DNA of 62,549 nucleotides, taken from NCBI RefSeq assembly GCF_008017455.1, contig NZ_VRTY01000027.1:1-62549 (forward strand), written 5' to 3'. The notes beneath the pieces are model-generated. The model worked only from the letters and a program-made list of their open reading frames with translations. It did not search any database and had not been told where the DNA came from. How positions within the stretch are numbered: the first letter of the stretch is position 1; each line of letters opens with the position of its first letter. Of the stretch, positions 27,760-36,085 are shown one piece after another. A program made the position numbers and the translations under genes. Source of the stretch: Pontibacter qinzhouensis (lineage in GTDB: Bacteria; Bacteroidota; Bacteroidia; Cytophagales; Hymenobacteraceae).

Positions 27760-28886
27760 GAAGGAAGCACGTCCAGGGTATAATCCAGGTTATAATTTGT
27801 TTCGATCCAGCCACCACCTACAACATCGTTGCCTTCGTAGAAAACGGCTGCCTGCCCGGGGGCAATAGCGTGAACACCTCGCAGGAAGTGAACTTTCATT
27901 TTATCGCCATCCTGCTCAATTATAGCTTCTGTTCCGGGATCGTTGTAACGCACTTTGGTAATGGTCGGAATCGGCTGACCCTGCAGGTGCTCGTACTTCC
28001 CCATGCTGAGTTTGCCGACCGTCATGGCGTTTTTGGCGAGGTCCTCAAAATTGCCTAAAACCACCTGGTTACGGTCTTTCTCAATGCGGGTAACGTAAGC
28101 CGGAAAGCCTAGCGCAATACCAAGGCCTTTGCGTTGCCCGATGGTGTAAAACGGGTAGCCTTCATGTTTGCCTACCACAGTGCCGTCTTCGAGCACGAAC
28201 TCCCCTCCGGCTACCTGCTCCTCCAGCCCATCTACACGGCGCTTCAGGAAACCACGGTAGTCGTTATCCGGAATAAAGCAGATTTCATAAGACTCCGGTT
28301 TATTCACCAGTTCGGTAAAACCGCGGTCCAGAGCCATCTGGCGAATTTCAGTTTTTCGCAGTTTGCCCAGCGGGAAAATAGTTCTGCTCAGGCTTTGCTG
28401 CGAAATTCCCCAAAGCGCATACGACTGGTCTTTGTTTTCATCCAGACCTTTAGAAATCACATACCGGCCATTTTCCTGCCGAATCTGGGCATAGTGGCCG
28501 GTGGCAATATAATCGCAGCCCAACTGATCGGCACGGCGTAAAAGCGCATCCCATTTAATGTGGGTGTTACAAAGTACACACGGATTTGGCGTTCTGCCGG
28601 CCAGATACTCATCGGTAAAATGGTTGATCACAAAATCGCCGAACTCTTCCCTAATGTCTATTATATAATGCGGGAAACCAAGTTGCACCGCTATATTACG
28701 GGCATCGTTTATGGAGTCGAGGCTGCAGCAGCCTGTCTCTTTTCTATTACCACCGCTGGAGGCATAATCCCAGGTTTTCATGGTCATGCCAACCACTTCG
28801 TACCCTTGCTCATGCAGCATAACAGCAGCCACAGAACTATCTATTCCGCCGCTCATCGCTACCAGCACTCTTCCTAACTTACTCAT
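27756..28886 (-). CDS. mnmA: tRNA 2-thiouridylase MnmA
   Basis: Thiolates U34 of tRNA Lys, Glu and Gln anticodons; takes sulfur from the cysteine desulfurase pathway. 376 aa. PP-loop SGGIDSS (about 12-18), the first catalytic cysteine in RTPNPCVLCN and the second in SYEICFIPD, plus the FYTIGQRKGLGI segment. The cysteine pair CCSLDS is also family-typical. First gene of a five-gene minus run; unusual to find it transcribed with exported proteins. Confidence 0.96.
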   Translation of the reverse strand: MSKLGRVLVAMSGGIDSSVAAVMLHEQGYEVVGMTMKTWDYASSGGNRKETGCCSLDSINDARNIAVQLGFPHYIIDIREEFGDFVINHFTDEYLAGRTPNPCVLCNTHIKWDALLRRADQLGCDYIATGHYAQIRQENGRYVISKGLDENKDQSYALWGISQQSLSRTIFPLGKLRKTEIRQMALDRGFTELVNKPESYEICFIPDNDYRGFLKRRVDGLEEQVAGGEFVLEDGTVVGKHEGYPFYTIGQRKGLGIALGFPAYVTRIEKDRNQVVLGNFEDLAKNAMTVGKLSMGKYEHLQGQPIPTITKVRYNDPGTEAIIEQDGDKMKVHFLRGVHAIAPGQAAVFYEGNDVVGGGWIETNYNLDYTLDVLPS

Positions 28887-29126
28887 TTATATCTAAATGC
28901 TATAAAATCGATCTATATTTTACACAAATATACTAACATCATGGCATTAATAAAGTTTCATGATGCCAAATAATATAAAGCACCGGGCAGCCGTTTGAAG
29001 GAAGATAAATAATATGGCTGCACAAAAAATATCATAAAAAGATAGCATCAAAAGTATTTTGGAATTTACTTTGGAATTAATAAACATTAGTAAAACACAT
29101 TATATACCTACTTGACAATTAAAATC

Positions 29127-29747
29127 ATGGGACTTCGAACTTCTGTAGTAGTAAGCGGGATAAACAACCTGAGCGATGCACGTTATTGTGCCGGCATGGG
29201 TGTGGACATCATTATTTTTAACCTGAAGCTGGATAGTCCTGAGCGCGTGTCGTCTGAAGCTCTGAAAGAAATTACCGGATGGGTATCGGGTGTAAAACTT
29301 GGAGGCCAGTTTGAGCGTGCCAAGCCAGATGTCATTAACCAATATGCCGAAGAGTTCAACCTCGACTATATTCAGCTTGACACGCCTTACCTGATAGACG
29401 AAATTGAGGAAATAAGCCGCCCGGTAATTCTGAAAGTGTTTATTAACAAAGATACCGTGGAGGGCGAACTATTGGAGATGATGGAGCTGTATGCCCCTGT
29501 GGTAGATACCTTCCTGATCTATTCCAACGACTTCACCACCATTGATGAAACGAATAATAAGCTACTGAAATCTATCGCTAAAGCTTATCCTGTATTTATT
29601 GGATTTGGCTTGCAGAAAGATAATGTAGACACTATTCTTAAAAAAATAAAACCGAAGGGCTTAGGACTCTTAGGAGGCAACGAAATTAAACCGGGGCTGA
29701 AGGATTTTGATGAACTTCAGGAAATACTCGAGGAGATAGAGGAGTAA
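29127..29747 (+). CDS. TrpF-like TIM-barrel protein, probable pseudoenzyme
   Basis: 206 aa from ATG 29127 (TTG 15 bp upstream is in frame). The fold is that of phosphoribosylanthranilate isomerase: strand 1 SVVVSGINNLSDARYCAGMG, GVKLGGQFE, IQLDTPY and a phosphate-binding-like GLLGGNEIKPGLKDFDEL. The catalytic cysteine of TrpF (KICG) is a serine here (VVSG), and the second catalytic Asp region (DxSSGVE) reads GGNEIKPG. No trp gene is nearby. I infer a paralog that has lost isomerase activity and kept a phosphate-binding barrel; the present role is unknown. Confidence 0.7.
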   Translation: MGLRTSVVVSGINNLSDARYCAGMGVDIIIFNLKLDSPERVSSEALKEITGWVSGVKLGGQFERAKPDVINQYAEEFNLDYIQLDTPYLIDEIEEISRPVILKVFINKDTVEGELLEMMELYAPVVDTFLIYSNDFTTIDETNNKLLKSIAKAYPVFIGFGLQKDNVDTILKKIKPKGLGLLGGNEIKPGLKDFDELQEILEEIEE

Positions 29748-29810
29748 CCTTACGTGTGCTTGTTTATATAGCAGGCATTAATTTGTGTTAGTTGGTTTAA
29801 CGGTTACGGT

Positions 29811-30770
29811 ATGATATTCTCTAAGAGAACCTTAAGCGCTTTGTTGCTTTTTTCTATAACCTGGTTTAATGCAGCTCCTGTGTATAGCCAGAAAAGCATG
29901 CTGGAAATTCCATTGTACGAAAGCGGTATTCCGAACGAAGTACCTGGCCCTGATGAAGAGAAGATAGAACGATCGGTAGACCAGGTAAAAAAAACGGAGG
30001 TTATACGCATTAGTAACGTAAGAAAACCGACTTTAACTGTTTTTTTGCCTCCTAAAGGCAAAGCAAACGGTACAGCAGTGGTTATTTGCCCCGGAGGTGG
30101 TTATGCCCGCTTAGCATCAGGGCACGAAGGATATGATGTGGCTAAAAAGTTTAATGAGCAAGGAATTACAGCGTTTGTGCTGAAGTACCGCTTGCCAGAT
30201 GCAAAAGTTACTGCAAACCCGGAACTGGCTCCTTTGCAAGATGCACAACAGGCTATTATGCTTGTCCGGAAACGCGCCAAAGAATGGCAGGTAAACACTG
30301 AGAAGGTAGGTATACTGGGGTTTTCAGCAGGTGGACATCTAGCCTCGACTGCAGGTACGCATCTTTCCAAGACAACAGTTCCTAATCAGGCTAACATTAA
30401 TCTACGACCAGATTTCATGATGCTTATATATCCCGTCATCAGCAGCGAAAAGGAAATAGCGCATCTGGGTTCTTTTGAGAATCTGCTGGGAAAAGGCGCT
30501 ACAGAGGCTAAACTGAAAGAGTATTCAAATGATATACAGGTAACAGCACAAACCCCTCCTACTTTTTTAGTTCATGCCTCCGACGACAAAGCTGTTAAAT
30601 CAGAAAACAGTATCCGGTTTTACCAGGCCCTGCTACGTAACAATATACCAGCCGAACTGCACATTTATCAACAAGGTGGTCACGGGTTTGGCCTCGTAAA
30701 TGCCTCAACCAAAGATCTTTGGTTTGAGCGCGGCATCAACTGGTTAGGCACCAATGGTTTTTTAAAGTAG
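29811..30770 (+). CDS. secreted alpha/beta-hydrolase (esterase)
   Basis: 319 aa with an N-terminal signal peptide (about 1-26, ending AAPVYSQ). Esterase/lipase fold: oxyanion segment CPGGGYARLA, nucleophile GFSAGGH (Ser about 171), acid in HASDDKAVKSEN and catalytic His in QQGGHGFGL. Resembles acetyl-xylan esterase/BD-FAE type hydrolases that act on acylated carbohydrates. Exported to the periplasm or beyond. It starts 63 bp after the TrpF-like gene. The true substrate is unknown. Confidence 0.85.
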   Translation: MIFSKRTLSALLLFSITWFNAAPVYSQKSMLEIPLYESGIPNEVPGPDEEKIERSVDQVKKTEVIRISNVRKPTLTVFLPPKGKANGTAVVICPGGGYARLASGHEGYDVAKKFNEQGITAFVLKYRLPDAKVTANPELAPLQDAQQAIMLVRKRAKEWQVNTEKVGILGFSAGGHLASTAGTHLSKTTVPNQANINLRPDFMMLIYPVISSEKEIAHLGSFENLLGKGATEAKLKEYSNDIQVTAQTPPTFLVHASDDKAVKSENSIRFYQALLRNNIPAELHIYQQGGHGFGLVNASTKDLWFERGINWLGTNGFLK

Positions 30771-30841
30771 CAACAGCCTGCACGGCTAAGCTAGAAGCAG
30801 GCAGCTTACCTTTTTGTGCTGGCGAAGCAAATATTGTATTT

Positions 30842-30897
30842 AAATTATTTAAATGAAAAAGGCCTTCAGAAGGCCTTTTTCTATTTTAGGGTCAAGG
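30842..30897 (-). repeat. 56-bp intergenic element, copy 8
   Basis: On the minus strand begins CCCTTGACCC, centre CTTCTGAAGG, end ATTTAAATAATT. In this copy the centre extends to a perfect 12-bp-arm palindrome with A- and T-runs at its ends. The CCCTTG end is 22 bp after the acyltransferase stop codon. Confidence 0.85.
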
Positions 30898-30919
30898 GTT
30901 GATTAAGCGACTTTAGCTA

Positions 30920-31471
30920 CTACCTTACCCCCTGCTCCGGAAACCGACCTTTCTTGGTTCTGTAAAAAGCAAAAATCTTCTCCATGTCAGCCTCTATGTC
31001 GCCTGATGGGTAAATGGCTGGCCCAACTCCTGCCTCTTTTCTGGAATAATCGAGGTAGCCCAACACAATAGGAACGCCCGCCCCTAATGCTACATGGTAA
31101 AAACCTCTGCGCCACCTGGGTTGGTATTTTCGGGTCCCCTCCGGTGTCACCATCACGCAAATATCTCCCGGTGTTTCATTAAATATCTTAACCATGGCGT
31201 CTACCATGCGGGTGTTCTTTGAGCGATCTATTGGTAATGCTCCCATAGACCGAAGCAGGCCTCCAAACGGGAATCCCATAAATTCTTTTTTAATAGTGAA
31301 CCTGATAGGCGCATCCATTAAATAAAAAGCCGCCCTGGCATAGATGAAGTCCCAGTTACTGGTGTGTGGTGCTGCGATCATGACACATCTGCGAACTTCC
31401 GGGTCCAGATTTCCAACCAGTTTCCAGCCCGATACTTTAAAAATTGAGTTTGCTACAAATCTCCAAAACAT
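30920..31471 (-). CDS. 1-acylglycerol-3-phosphate acyltransferase-like protein
   Basis: Glycerolipid acyltransferase (PlsC-like), 183 aa. The HX4D catalytic motif is H-T-S-N-W-D in APHTSNWDF (about residue 36), followed by KKEFMGFPFGGLLRSMGALPIDR and the VTPEGTRKYQPRWRRGF block that binds the glycerol phosphate. It lacks a long N-terminal anchor and is shorter than typical PlsC, resembling the small Bacteroidota acyltransferases. The membrane association is expected. Followed by a 56-bp element. Confidence 0.85.
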   Translation of the reverse strand: MFWRFVANSIFKVSGWKLVGNLDPEVRRCVMIAAPHTSNWDFIYARAAFYLMDAPIRFTIKKEFMGFPFGGLLRSMGALPIDRSKNTRMVDAMVKIFNETPGDICVMVTPEGTRKYQPRWRRGFYHVALGAGVPIVLGYLDYSRKEAGVGPAIYPSGDIEADMEKIFAFYRTKKGRFPEQGVR

Positions 31472-31476
31472 GCTAT

Positions 31477-31512
31477 AAAAAAATAAGCCATTCTACTACT
31501 TATAGAATGGCT
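31477..31512 (-). terminator. intrinsic terminator of the beta-barrel gene
   Basis: On the minus strand AGCCATTC - 11-nt loop - GAATGGCT followed by TTATTTTTTT. It lies 48 bp after the stop of the beta-barrel protein gene and before the acyltransferase start. Confidence 0.75.
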
Positions 31513-31559
31513 CACGAAATTAGAATTTCTGAGTTTATAAAATAAATTTTTGCAAAAAT

Positions 31560-32192
31560 TTATAGGCCTTGACGAATAGTTTTTGCTGTTTCTTTCAAGA
31601 AGTAAGCCTGAACCCCAATACCAATCATAGGGCCAAACCGTGTGTTATGGTTTACTGTGTTTGTTTCGCGCAGGTACCGGAACGATAGCAGCGGCTCTAT
31701 CGCTATTTTCTCACTTATAAAATGTGAATACCCAATACCAACTGAACCGGCATAGAGGTTCGTTGATCTGTTGTTAATCAAGTTCTGCGTACCTACTCCT
31801 GCTGTAACCTCACCAAAAATGCCATTGTCGAGGTAATACCTTACAAACGGACCGGCTAACAAGGTATATCGGTCATTTGACTGACGGCCTGACTCTGTTT
31901 TAGTGGCGGTGCTGGTGTAGTTGTGATCCAGCTCAAGACCTACTACCAGATCAGGAATTATAAAATAGCCTCCTTTAATCTGGCTTAAAGCTTGTATGGT
32001 GGTTCCCTGCTGGTAAAGGCCATTGTTGCTGTTCAGGCCATTGTTGAACTTGTAGAACGACCCGCTAATGTTTCCTCCCATCATAATAGATCCTTGCTTT
32101 ACTTTGGCAGGGTAAAGGGAGCTGCGGTTTTCCTGCGCCTGTGCTAAAAAAGGAAGTGCCGCGATTAAAAAAGTAAATGTATATTTTAACAT
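31560..32192 (-). CDS. outer-membrane beta-barrel protein
   Basis: 210 aa from ATG 32192 (a TTG three codons upstream is in frame). Signal peptide (about 1-20, AALPFLAQAQ), then an 8-10-strand barrel of the PorT/OmpA-barrel kind: GSIMMGGNISGSFYKF, GGYFIIPDLVVGLEL, LLAGPFVRYYL, EVTAGVGTQNL, IGYSHFISEKIAIEPLLSF and FGPMIGIGVQAYF. No OmpA C-terminal peptidoglycan domain. Function unknown; possibly structural. It ends in its own intrinsic terminator. Confidence 0.82.
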   Translation of the reverse strand: MLKYTFTFLIAALPFLAQAQENRSSLYPAKVKQGSIMMGGNISGSFYKFNNGLNSNNGLYQQGTTIQALSQIKGGYFIIPDLVVGLELDHNYTSTATKTESGRQSNDRYTLLAGPFVRYYLDNGIFGEVTAGVGTQNLINNRSTNLYAGSVGIGYSHFISEKIAIEPLLSFRYLRETNTVNHNTRFGPMIGIGVQAYFLKETAKTIRQGL

Positions 32193-32311
32193 ATATTTCA
32201 AGTTTTATATAGATTGCTATACGTGTTATGACGGAAATTAAAATATAATTTTCTATAGATTCTGTAGCTCATTAAAACGATAATCGATTATTCGATTACA
32301 ATATTTTAATT

Positions 32312-33085
32312 TTAAGCTTTAAAGTTCTGCAACAGATGACGTATATGTTTTTCCATATTGAGGGTATAACGGTATCCAATTTCAAATATTTCATCGGCTT
32401 TCCTGAAACTAGTGAGGCGGTAGTGTTTCAGTTCCTGAGGCTCCAGCAAAAGGTCGCATAAATGCAGACGCAATTTTACATTGTTGTTGATACCCAGCTG
32501 CACCGACCGTTCCACCATGCTCCTGATGGATTTTAAGTCAGCGTTATGGTTTATCGGGTTTACATGCACACCAATCTTAACATCGCAGTTGCAGTGTAAT
32601 GGGTCGATTGGCATGTTGTTGAGGAGCCCGCCATCGCAGAGCAGCTTATTGTTATACGAAACCGGTTGATATAAGATAGGAACGGCCAACGTGGCCAGCA
32701 GAGGCTTGATTAAATTGCCACTGGAGAAGTAAGCGGTGACACCCTCGTTCATTTCTGTGGCACTAATAATAACCGGAAATTTAAGGTCTTCGAATACGGC
32801 ATTTGGGCCGAGGTATTTACAAAACAGCTTCTCCACCTCGTCGAGGTGCATCAGGCCCATTTTGCCGAATATAGGCCGGGCTATTTTAAATACACTTAAT
32901 TCCTTTATCAGCTTCAGGATTTCGTCGGGACTAAAACCAGCAGCGTAAAAAACTCCGGCTATGGCTCCTGAACTTACGCCTGAAACAATATCTATTTTTA
33001 TGTCTAATTCTTCGAATGCTTTTAGAACACCCAAATGGGCCACACCTCTGGCAGCTCCCCCAGACAGCGCAAGGCCTATCTTCAT
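32312..33085 (-). CDS. patatin-like phospholipase
   Basis: 257 aa from ATG 33085. Patatin fold: oxyanion motif LSGGAARGVAHLG, nucleophile GVSSGA (Ser about 45) and Asp in LLCDGGLLNNMP (DGG). No signal peptide, so cytosolic or membrane-associated, similar to RssA-like proteins. It follows the metallo-hydrolase gene with a 2-bp gap, so they are co-transcribed. Lipid substrate unknown. Confidence 0.9.
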   Translation of the reverse strand: MKIGLALSGGAARGVAHLGVLKAFEELDIKIDIVSGVSSGAIAGVFYAAGFSPDEILKLIKELSVFKIARPIFGKMGLMHLDEVEKLFCKYLGPNAVFEDLKFPVIISATEMNEGVTAYFSSGNLIKPLLATLAVPILYQPVSYNNKLLCDGGLLNNMPIDPLHCNCDVKIGVHVNPINHNADLKSIRSMVERSVQLGINNNVKLRLHLCDLLLEPQELKHYRLTSFRKADEIFEIGYRYTLNMEKHIRHLLQNFKA

Positions 33086-33087
33086 GT

Positions 33088-33930
33088 TTAAATTGTGTTG
33101 AGTGAAAACGTGCTCTCTAAACGGATTCCTTTTTCGGTATGTTGCACGGTACAACACTCATTTACAGGGTCGTGCTCTAAAAACAGAACTATTTTTTCGT
33201 CAGCAGCCTTCTTTAAGAAATCAGCCTTCTCCTGGAGGGTTAGTAATGGCCGGGTATCATACCCCATTACATAAGGCAAAGGAATATGGCCTACCGATGG
33301 CAGCAGATCTGCCATAAAGGCTATTTTCTCATCCTGGTACTTTATGATTGGCACCATCATCTTATCGGTATGCCCATCCGCAAAAAAAATATCGAACTGC
33401 GGGAAAGGTGAAGCTGCTGCAGGGTCTACAAATTTTAAATGGCCGCTCTCCTGCATGGGCAAAATATTCTCTTTTAAAAAGGATGCCTTTTCACGCGCGT
33501 TTGGCTTAGTAGCCCACTCCCAATGCCCTGCATTAGACCAATAGGTAGCATTCGGAAACACCAGCTCCAGCGCACCGTTGCTGTTTTTGTATTTTACACC
33601 ACCGCCACAATGGTCAAAGTGCAGGTGCGTCAGAAAAACATCGGTAATATCTGCTGCTGCAAAGCCTGCTTTTTTTAATGATCCTTTTAGCGATGCTTCT
33701 CCATGGAGGTAGTAATGGCTAAGAAATCGCGCATCCTGCTTATCGCCAATGCCATTATCGATCAGGATGAGCCGGTTCCCGTCCTCTATCAGCAGACAGC
33801 GCATGGCCCAGGTGCAGAGGTTGTTCTCATCTGCAGGGTTAGTGCGCTGCCACAATGTTTTAGGCACCACGCCAAACATGGCTCCACCATCTAATTTGAA
33901 AAAGCCTGTATCGATTACGTGTAGCTTCAT
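33088..33930 (-). CDS. MBL-fold metallo-hydrolase
   Basis: 280 aa metallo-beta-lactamase-fold hydrolase. Zinc ligands THLHFDHCGG (HxHxDH), His in NAGHWEWA and later His in FADGHTDKM, Asp in FMADLLPSVGHI, and His in FLEHDP. The family includes lactonases and thioester hydrolases; substrate unknown. No signal peptide. The 2-bp gap to the patatin gene suggests joint action on an acyl compound, which is inference. Confidence 0.88.
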   Translation of the reverse strand: MKLHVIDTGFFKLDGGAMFGVVPKTLWQRTNPADENNLCTWAMRCLLIEDGNRLILIDNGIGDKQDARFLSHYYLHGEASLKGSLKKAGFAAADITDVFLTHLHFDHCGGGVKYKNSNGALELVFPNATYWSNAGHWEWATKPNAREKASFLKENILPMQESGHLKFVDPAAASPFPQFDIFFADGHTDKMMVPIIKYQDEKIAFMADLLPSVGHIPLPYVMGYDTRPLLTLQEKADFLKKAADEKIVLFLEHDPVNECCTVQHTEKGIRLESTFSLNTI

Positions 33931-34063
33931 CCTTACTGCAATTTAGACCTGGTTGAACGCAGGAGAGCAGGCTGCAGGTATAATTTAGAAAGATTAATTC
34001 CTTAAAATTCCTGCGGCAATTTTCCCGCTGCTTTACTAGCTGCTGTACTTGTTCAGAAAGCTC

Positions 34064-35017
34064 TTAGAACTCTTCTACCACAACACCCATGGAGGAAAAC
34101 TTCTCGATACGCTGCATAATGCGTTCTTCCGGCTCTATCGTATCCAACTCATCGAGCAGTGTCAGTATTTTTTTCTTCAGAATGGCTTTCATTTTCTCTG
34201 GCTCTGCATGTGCACCACCAAGCGGCTCTTTTATAATGCCATCAATGAGTTTATGTTGTAGCATATCGGTTGCCGTCAGCTTCAAGGCTTCTGCGGCTTG
34301 TTCTTTGTAGTCCCAGCTGCGCCACAGAATAGAAGAACAAGATTCTGGCGAGATAACCGAATACCAGGTGTTCTCCAACATCATCACTTTATCGCCAATG
34401 GCAATGCCTAATGCCCCACCAGATGCTCCTTCACCTATAATAATACAGATTACGGGAACCTTTAGCATAAACATCTCCTTCAGATTGCGGGCAATCGCCT
34501 CTCCCTGTCCACGCTCTTCTGCTTCCAAGCCCGGAAATGCTCCTGGCGTGTCGATAAAAGTAACGATTGGCTTACCGAACTTCTCCGCCATTTTCATCAG
34601 GCGCAATGCTTTGCGGTACCCTTCCGGATTAGCCATGCCGAAGTTTCTGTTTTGGCGCTGTTTTGTGTTCCGACCTTTTTGCTGCCCGATAAACATAATG
34701 CTACGGCCATTAATTTCTCCAAAGCCCCCGATCATGGCCTTATCATCGCGTACGGTGCGGTCGCCGTGCAGTTCTATAAACTTATCGGTTATGCCTTCTA
34801 TATAATCGAGGGTGTAAGGGCGGAGCGGGTGCCTCGAAAGCTGCACTCGTTGCCAGCGTGTAAGATTGGCGTAAGTCTCTTTCTTAAGAGTTTTAATTTT
34901 CTCTTCCAGTGCCTTTACCGCCTCCGAAACATCGACCTGATTTTCGCTGGCCAGTTTCTTCATTTCTTGTAGCTTGCCTTCTAGTGCGGCAATGGGTTGT
35001 TCAAAATCCAAAAGCAT
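34064..35017 (-). CDS. accA: acetyl-CoA carboxylase carboxyltransferase subunit alpha
   Basis: Transfers the carboxyl from biotin to acetyl-CoA as AccA2D2, the committed step of fatty-acid synthesis. 317 aa, normal. N-terminal coiled coil (about 1-50), then crotonase-fold domain with [48 protein letters not shown] and [11 protein letters not shown]. Single gene; accD is elsewhere. Confident from the continuous blocks. Confidence 0.97.
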   Translation of the reverse strand: MLLDFEQPIAALEGKLQEMKKLASENQVDVSEAVKALEEKIKTLKKETYANLTRWQRVQLSRHPLRPYTLDYIEGITDKFIELHGDRTVRDDKAMIGGFGEINGRSIMFIGQQKGRNTKQRQNRNFGMANPEGYRKALRLMKMAEKFGKPIVTFIDTPGAFPGLEAEERGQGEAIARNLKEMFMLKVPVICIIIGEGASGGALGIAIGDKVMMLENTWYSVISPESCSSILWRSWDYKEQAAEALKLTATDMLQHKLIDGIIKEPLGGAHAEPEKMKAILKKKILTLLDELDTIEPEERIMQRIEKFSSMGVVVEEF

Positions 35018-35230
35018 ATCGTATCGCGCTATTTTTCATTACAAATTTAACGGTTTAAACTTATAGTGGAATGGCAGAAGTGAATTTTAACTTCAGATAA
35101 AAATTAAAATTAGTGAAACTGAATACTTTACAGATTTTTAAAGAAAATAATGCATTTAAATGCAGCATGGGGCTTGCACAATTAAAATTAACCCTCTACA
35201 TTTGCATCACCTTAAACGATAAGGCTAAAC

Positions 35231-35304
35231 GGTCTGGTAGTTCAGTTGGTTAGAATGCCGCCCTGTCACGGCGGAGGTCGCGGGTTCGAGTCCCGTCCAG
35301 ACCG
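35231..35304 (+). tRNA. tRNA-Asp (GTC)
   Basis: 74-nt cloverleaf: acceptor GGTCTGG/CCAGACC, D-arm with TTCAGTTGGTTAGAA, anticodon stem CCGCC-CTGTCAC-GGCGG with anticodon GTC, T-arm CGCGG-GTTCGAG-TCCCG. No CCA encoded. It is an exact duplicate of the tRNA 58 bp downstream. Confidence 0.97.
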
Positions 35305-35362
35305 CAGGTAAAACTGCGGTAACATTAAAAAAGAGCAGCAGGCTCTCCGTATTAAAAGTATT

Positions 35363-35436
35363 GGTCTGGTAGTTCAGTTGGTTAGAATGCCGCCCTGTCA
35401 CGGCGGAGGTCGCGGGTTCGAGTCCCGTCCAGACCG
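35363..35436 (+). tRNA. tRNA-Asp (GTC), second copy
   Basis: Identical in all 74 nt to the preceding tRNA, with a 58-nt spacer. Followed at once by an intrinsic terminator, so the two are one transcription unit. Confidence 0.97.
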
Positions 35437-35439
35437 CAT

Positions 35440-35473
35440 AAAAGCTCCTTAGCATATCGCTGAGGAGCTTTTT
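35440..35473 (+). terminator. terminator of the tRNA-Asp pair
   Basis: 10-bp perfect stem AAAAGCTCCT / AGGAGCTTTT with a 13-nt loop, T-rich after. It starts 3 bp after the second tRNA. Confidence 0.88.
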
Positions 35474-36025
35474 GCGTTTTAATCCTCCCCTGCTGCCATT
35501 TCTCTTCTTGTAAACCTGATATACCGGCTAAACTTATTTACCATACCTGCAATAGTCTAGCTGCCTCCGATAATGAATAGTGCAAATTAGAAATTGGGGG
35601 TATAAAGCTGAATATTAGTTAATTAAGGACCCTTGCTTATTGAGGGATAAACCTGACTAAACGTGTCTTTCAATTTCCTCGATTTTTTACAGGCCTATAA
35701 GTTGCTCTACGGCTTTTACAAGCTTCATCTATGACTGTTGCTATGACTGTTGGTCTAGTCTCCGCATGATGTTTACCCTTGACTAATTAATGCGTTTTAA
35801 GCTTCTGGAGGGTTATTTCATTAGAATAATTCATGTAACACCGCCAAATTAGTGGGGAGGCTTATCCCCTGCTTTACTTCTCTGACAAACGGCCGGTACT
35901 TCTACCTGCTGTCCATTTACTTAAATAAAGTGCCTAATTAACACAGAGAAAAGCTCGCTTAAGCTACCTTAGTGGTATACATAGATTTTTAGGTACTTTT
36001 GGTTTCTTAAAAATTCTCTAGATGC
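35474..36025. other. gene-poor region after the tRNA pair
   Basis: About 550 bp without a supportable gene. It holds a 56-bp element (35776-35831) and a perfect tandem duplication of CTATGACTGTTG (35729-35752). Otherwise I see nothing. Confidence 0.5.
35776..35831 (+). repeat. 56-bp intergenic element, copy 9
   Basis: Begins CCCTTGACTA, centre CTTCTGGAGG, end ATTAGAATAATT. No protein gene lies directly upstream in this direction; the tRNA pair ends 339 bp before. Confidence 0.85.
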
Positions 36026-36061
36026 AAAAAAGCCGTTACTAAAGAGTAGCAACGGCTTTTT
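36026..36061 (-). terminator. terminator of the peptide transporter gene
   Basis: AAAAAAGCCGTT - 12-nt loop - AACGGCTTTTT (11-12 bp arms), able to act in both directions. It lies 25 bp after the POT transporter stop codon. Confidence 0.85.
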
Positions 36062-36085
36062 CATTTACTTTGAGGTACTTAAATT

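Noticed and set aside
30776..30802. GCCTGC/GCAGGC hairpin after the secreted esterase
   Set aside because: Six-base stem with a 15-nt loop and only a delayed T-run; too weak to call a terminator.
35225..35455. 76-aa open frame on the minus strand over the tRNA pair
   Set aside because: It is the antisense of the two tRNA-Asp genes; its repeated peptide comes from the tRNA duplication.
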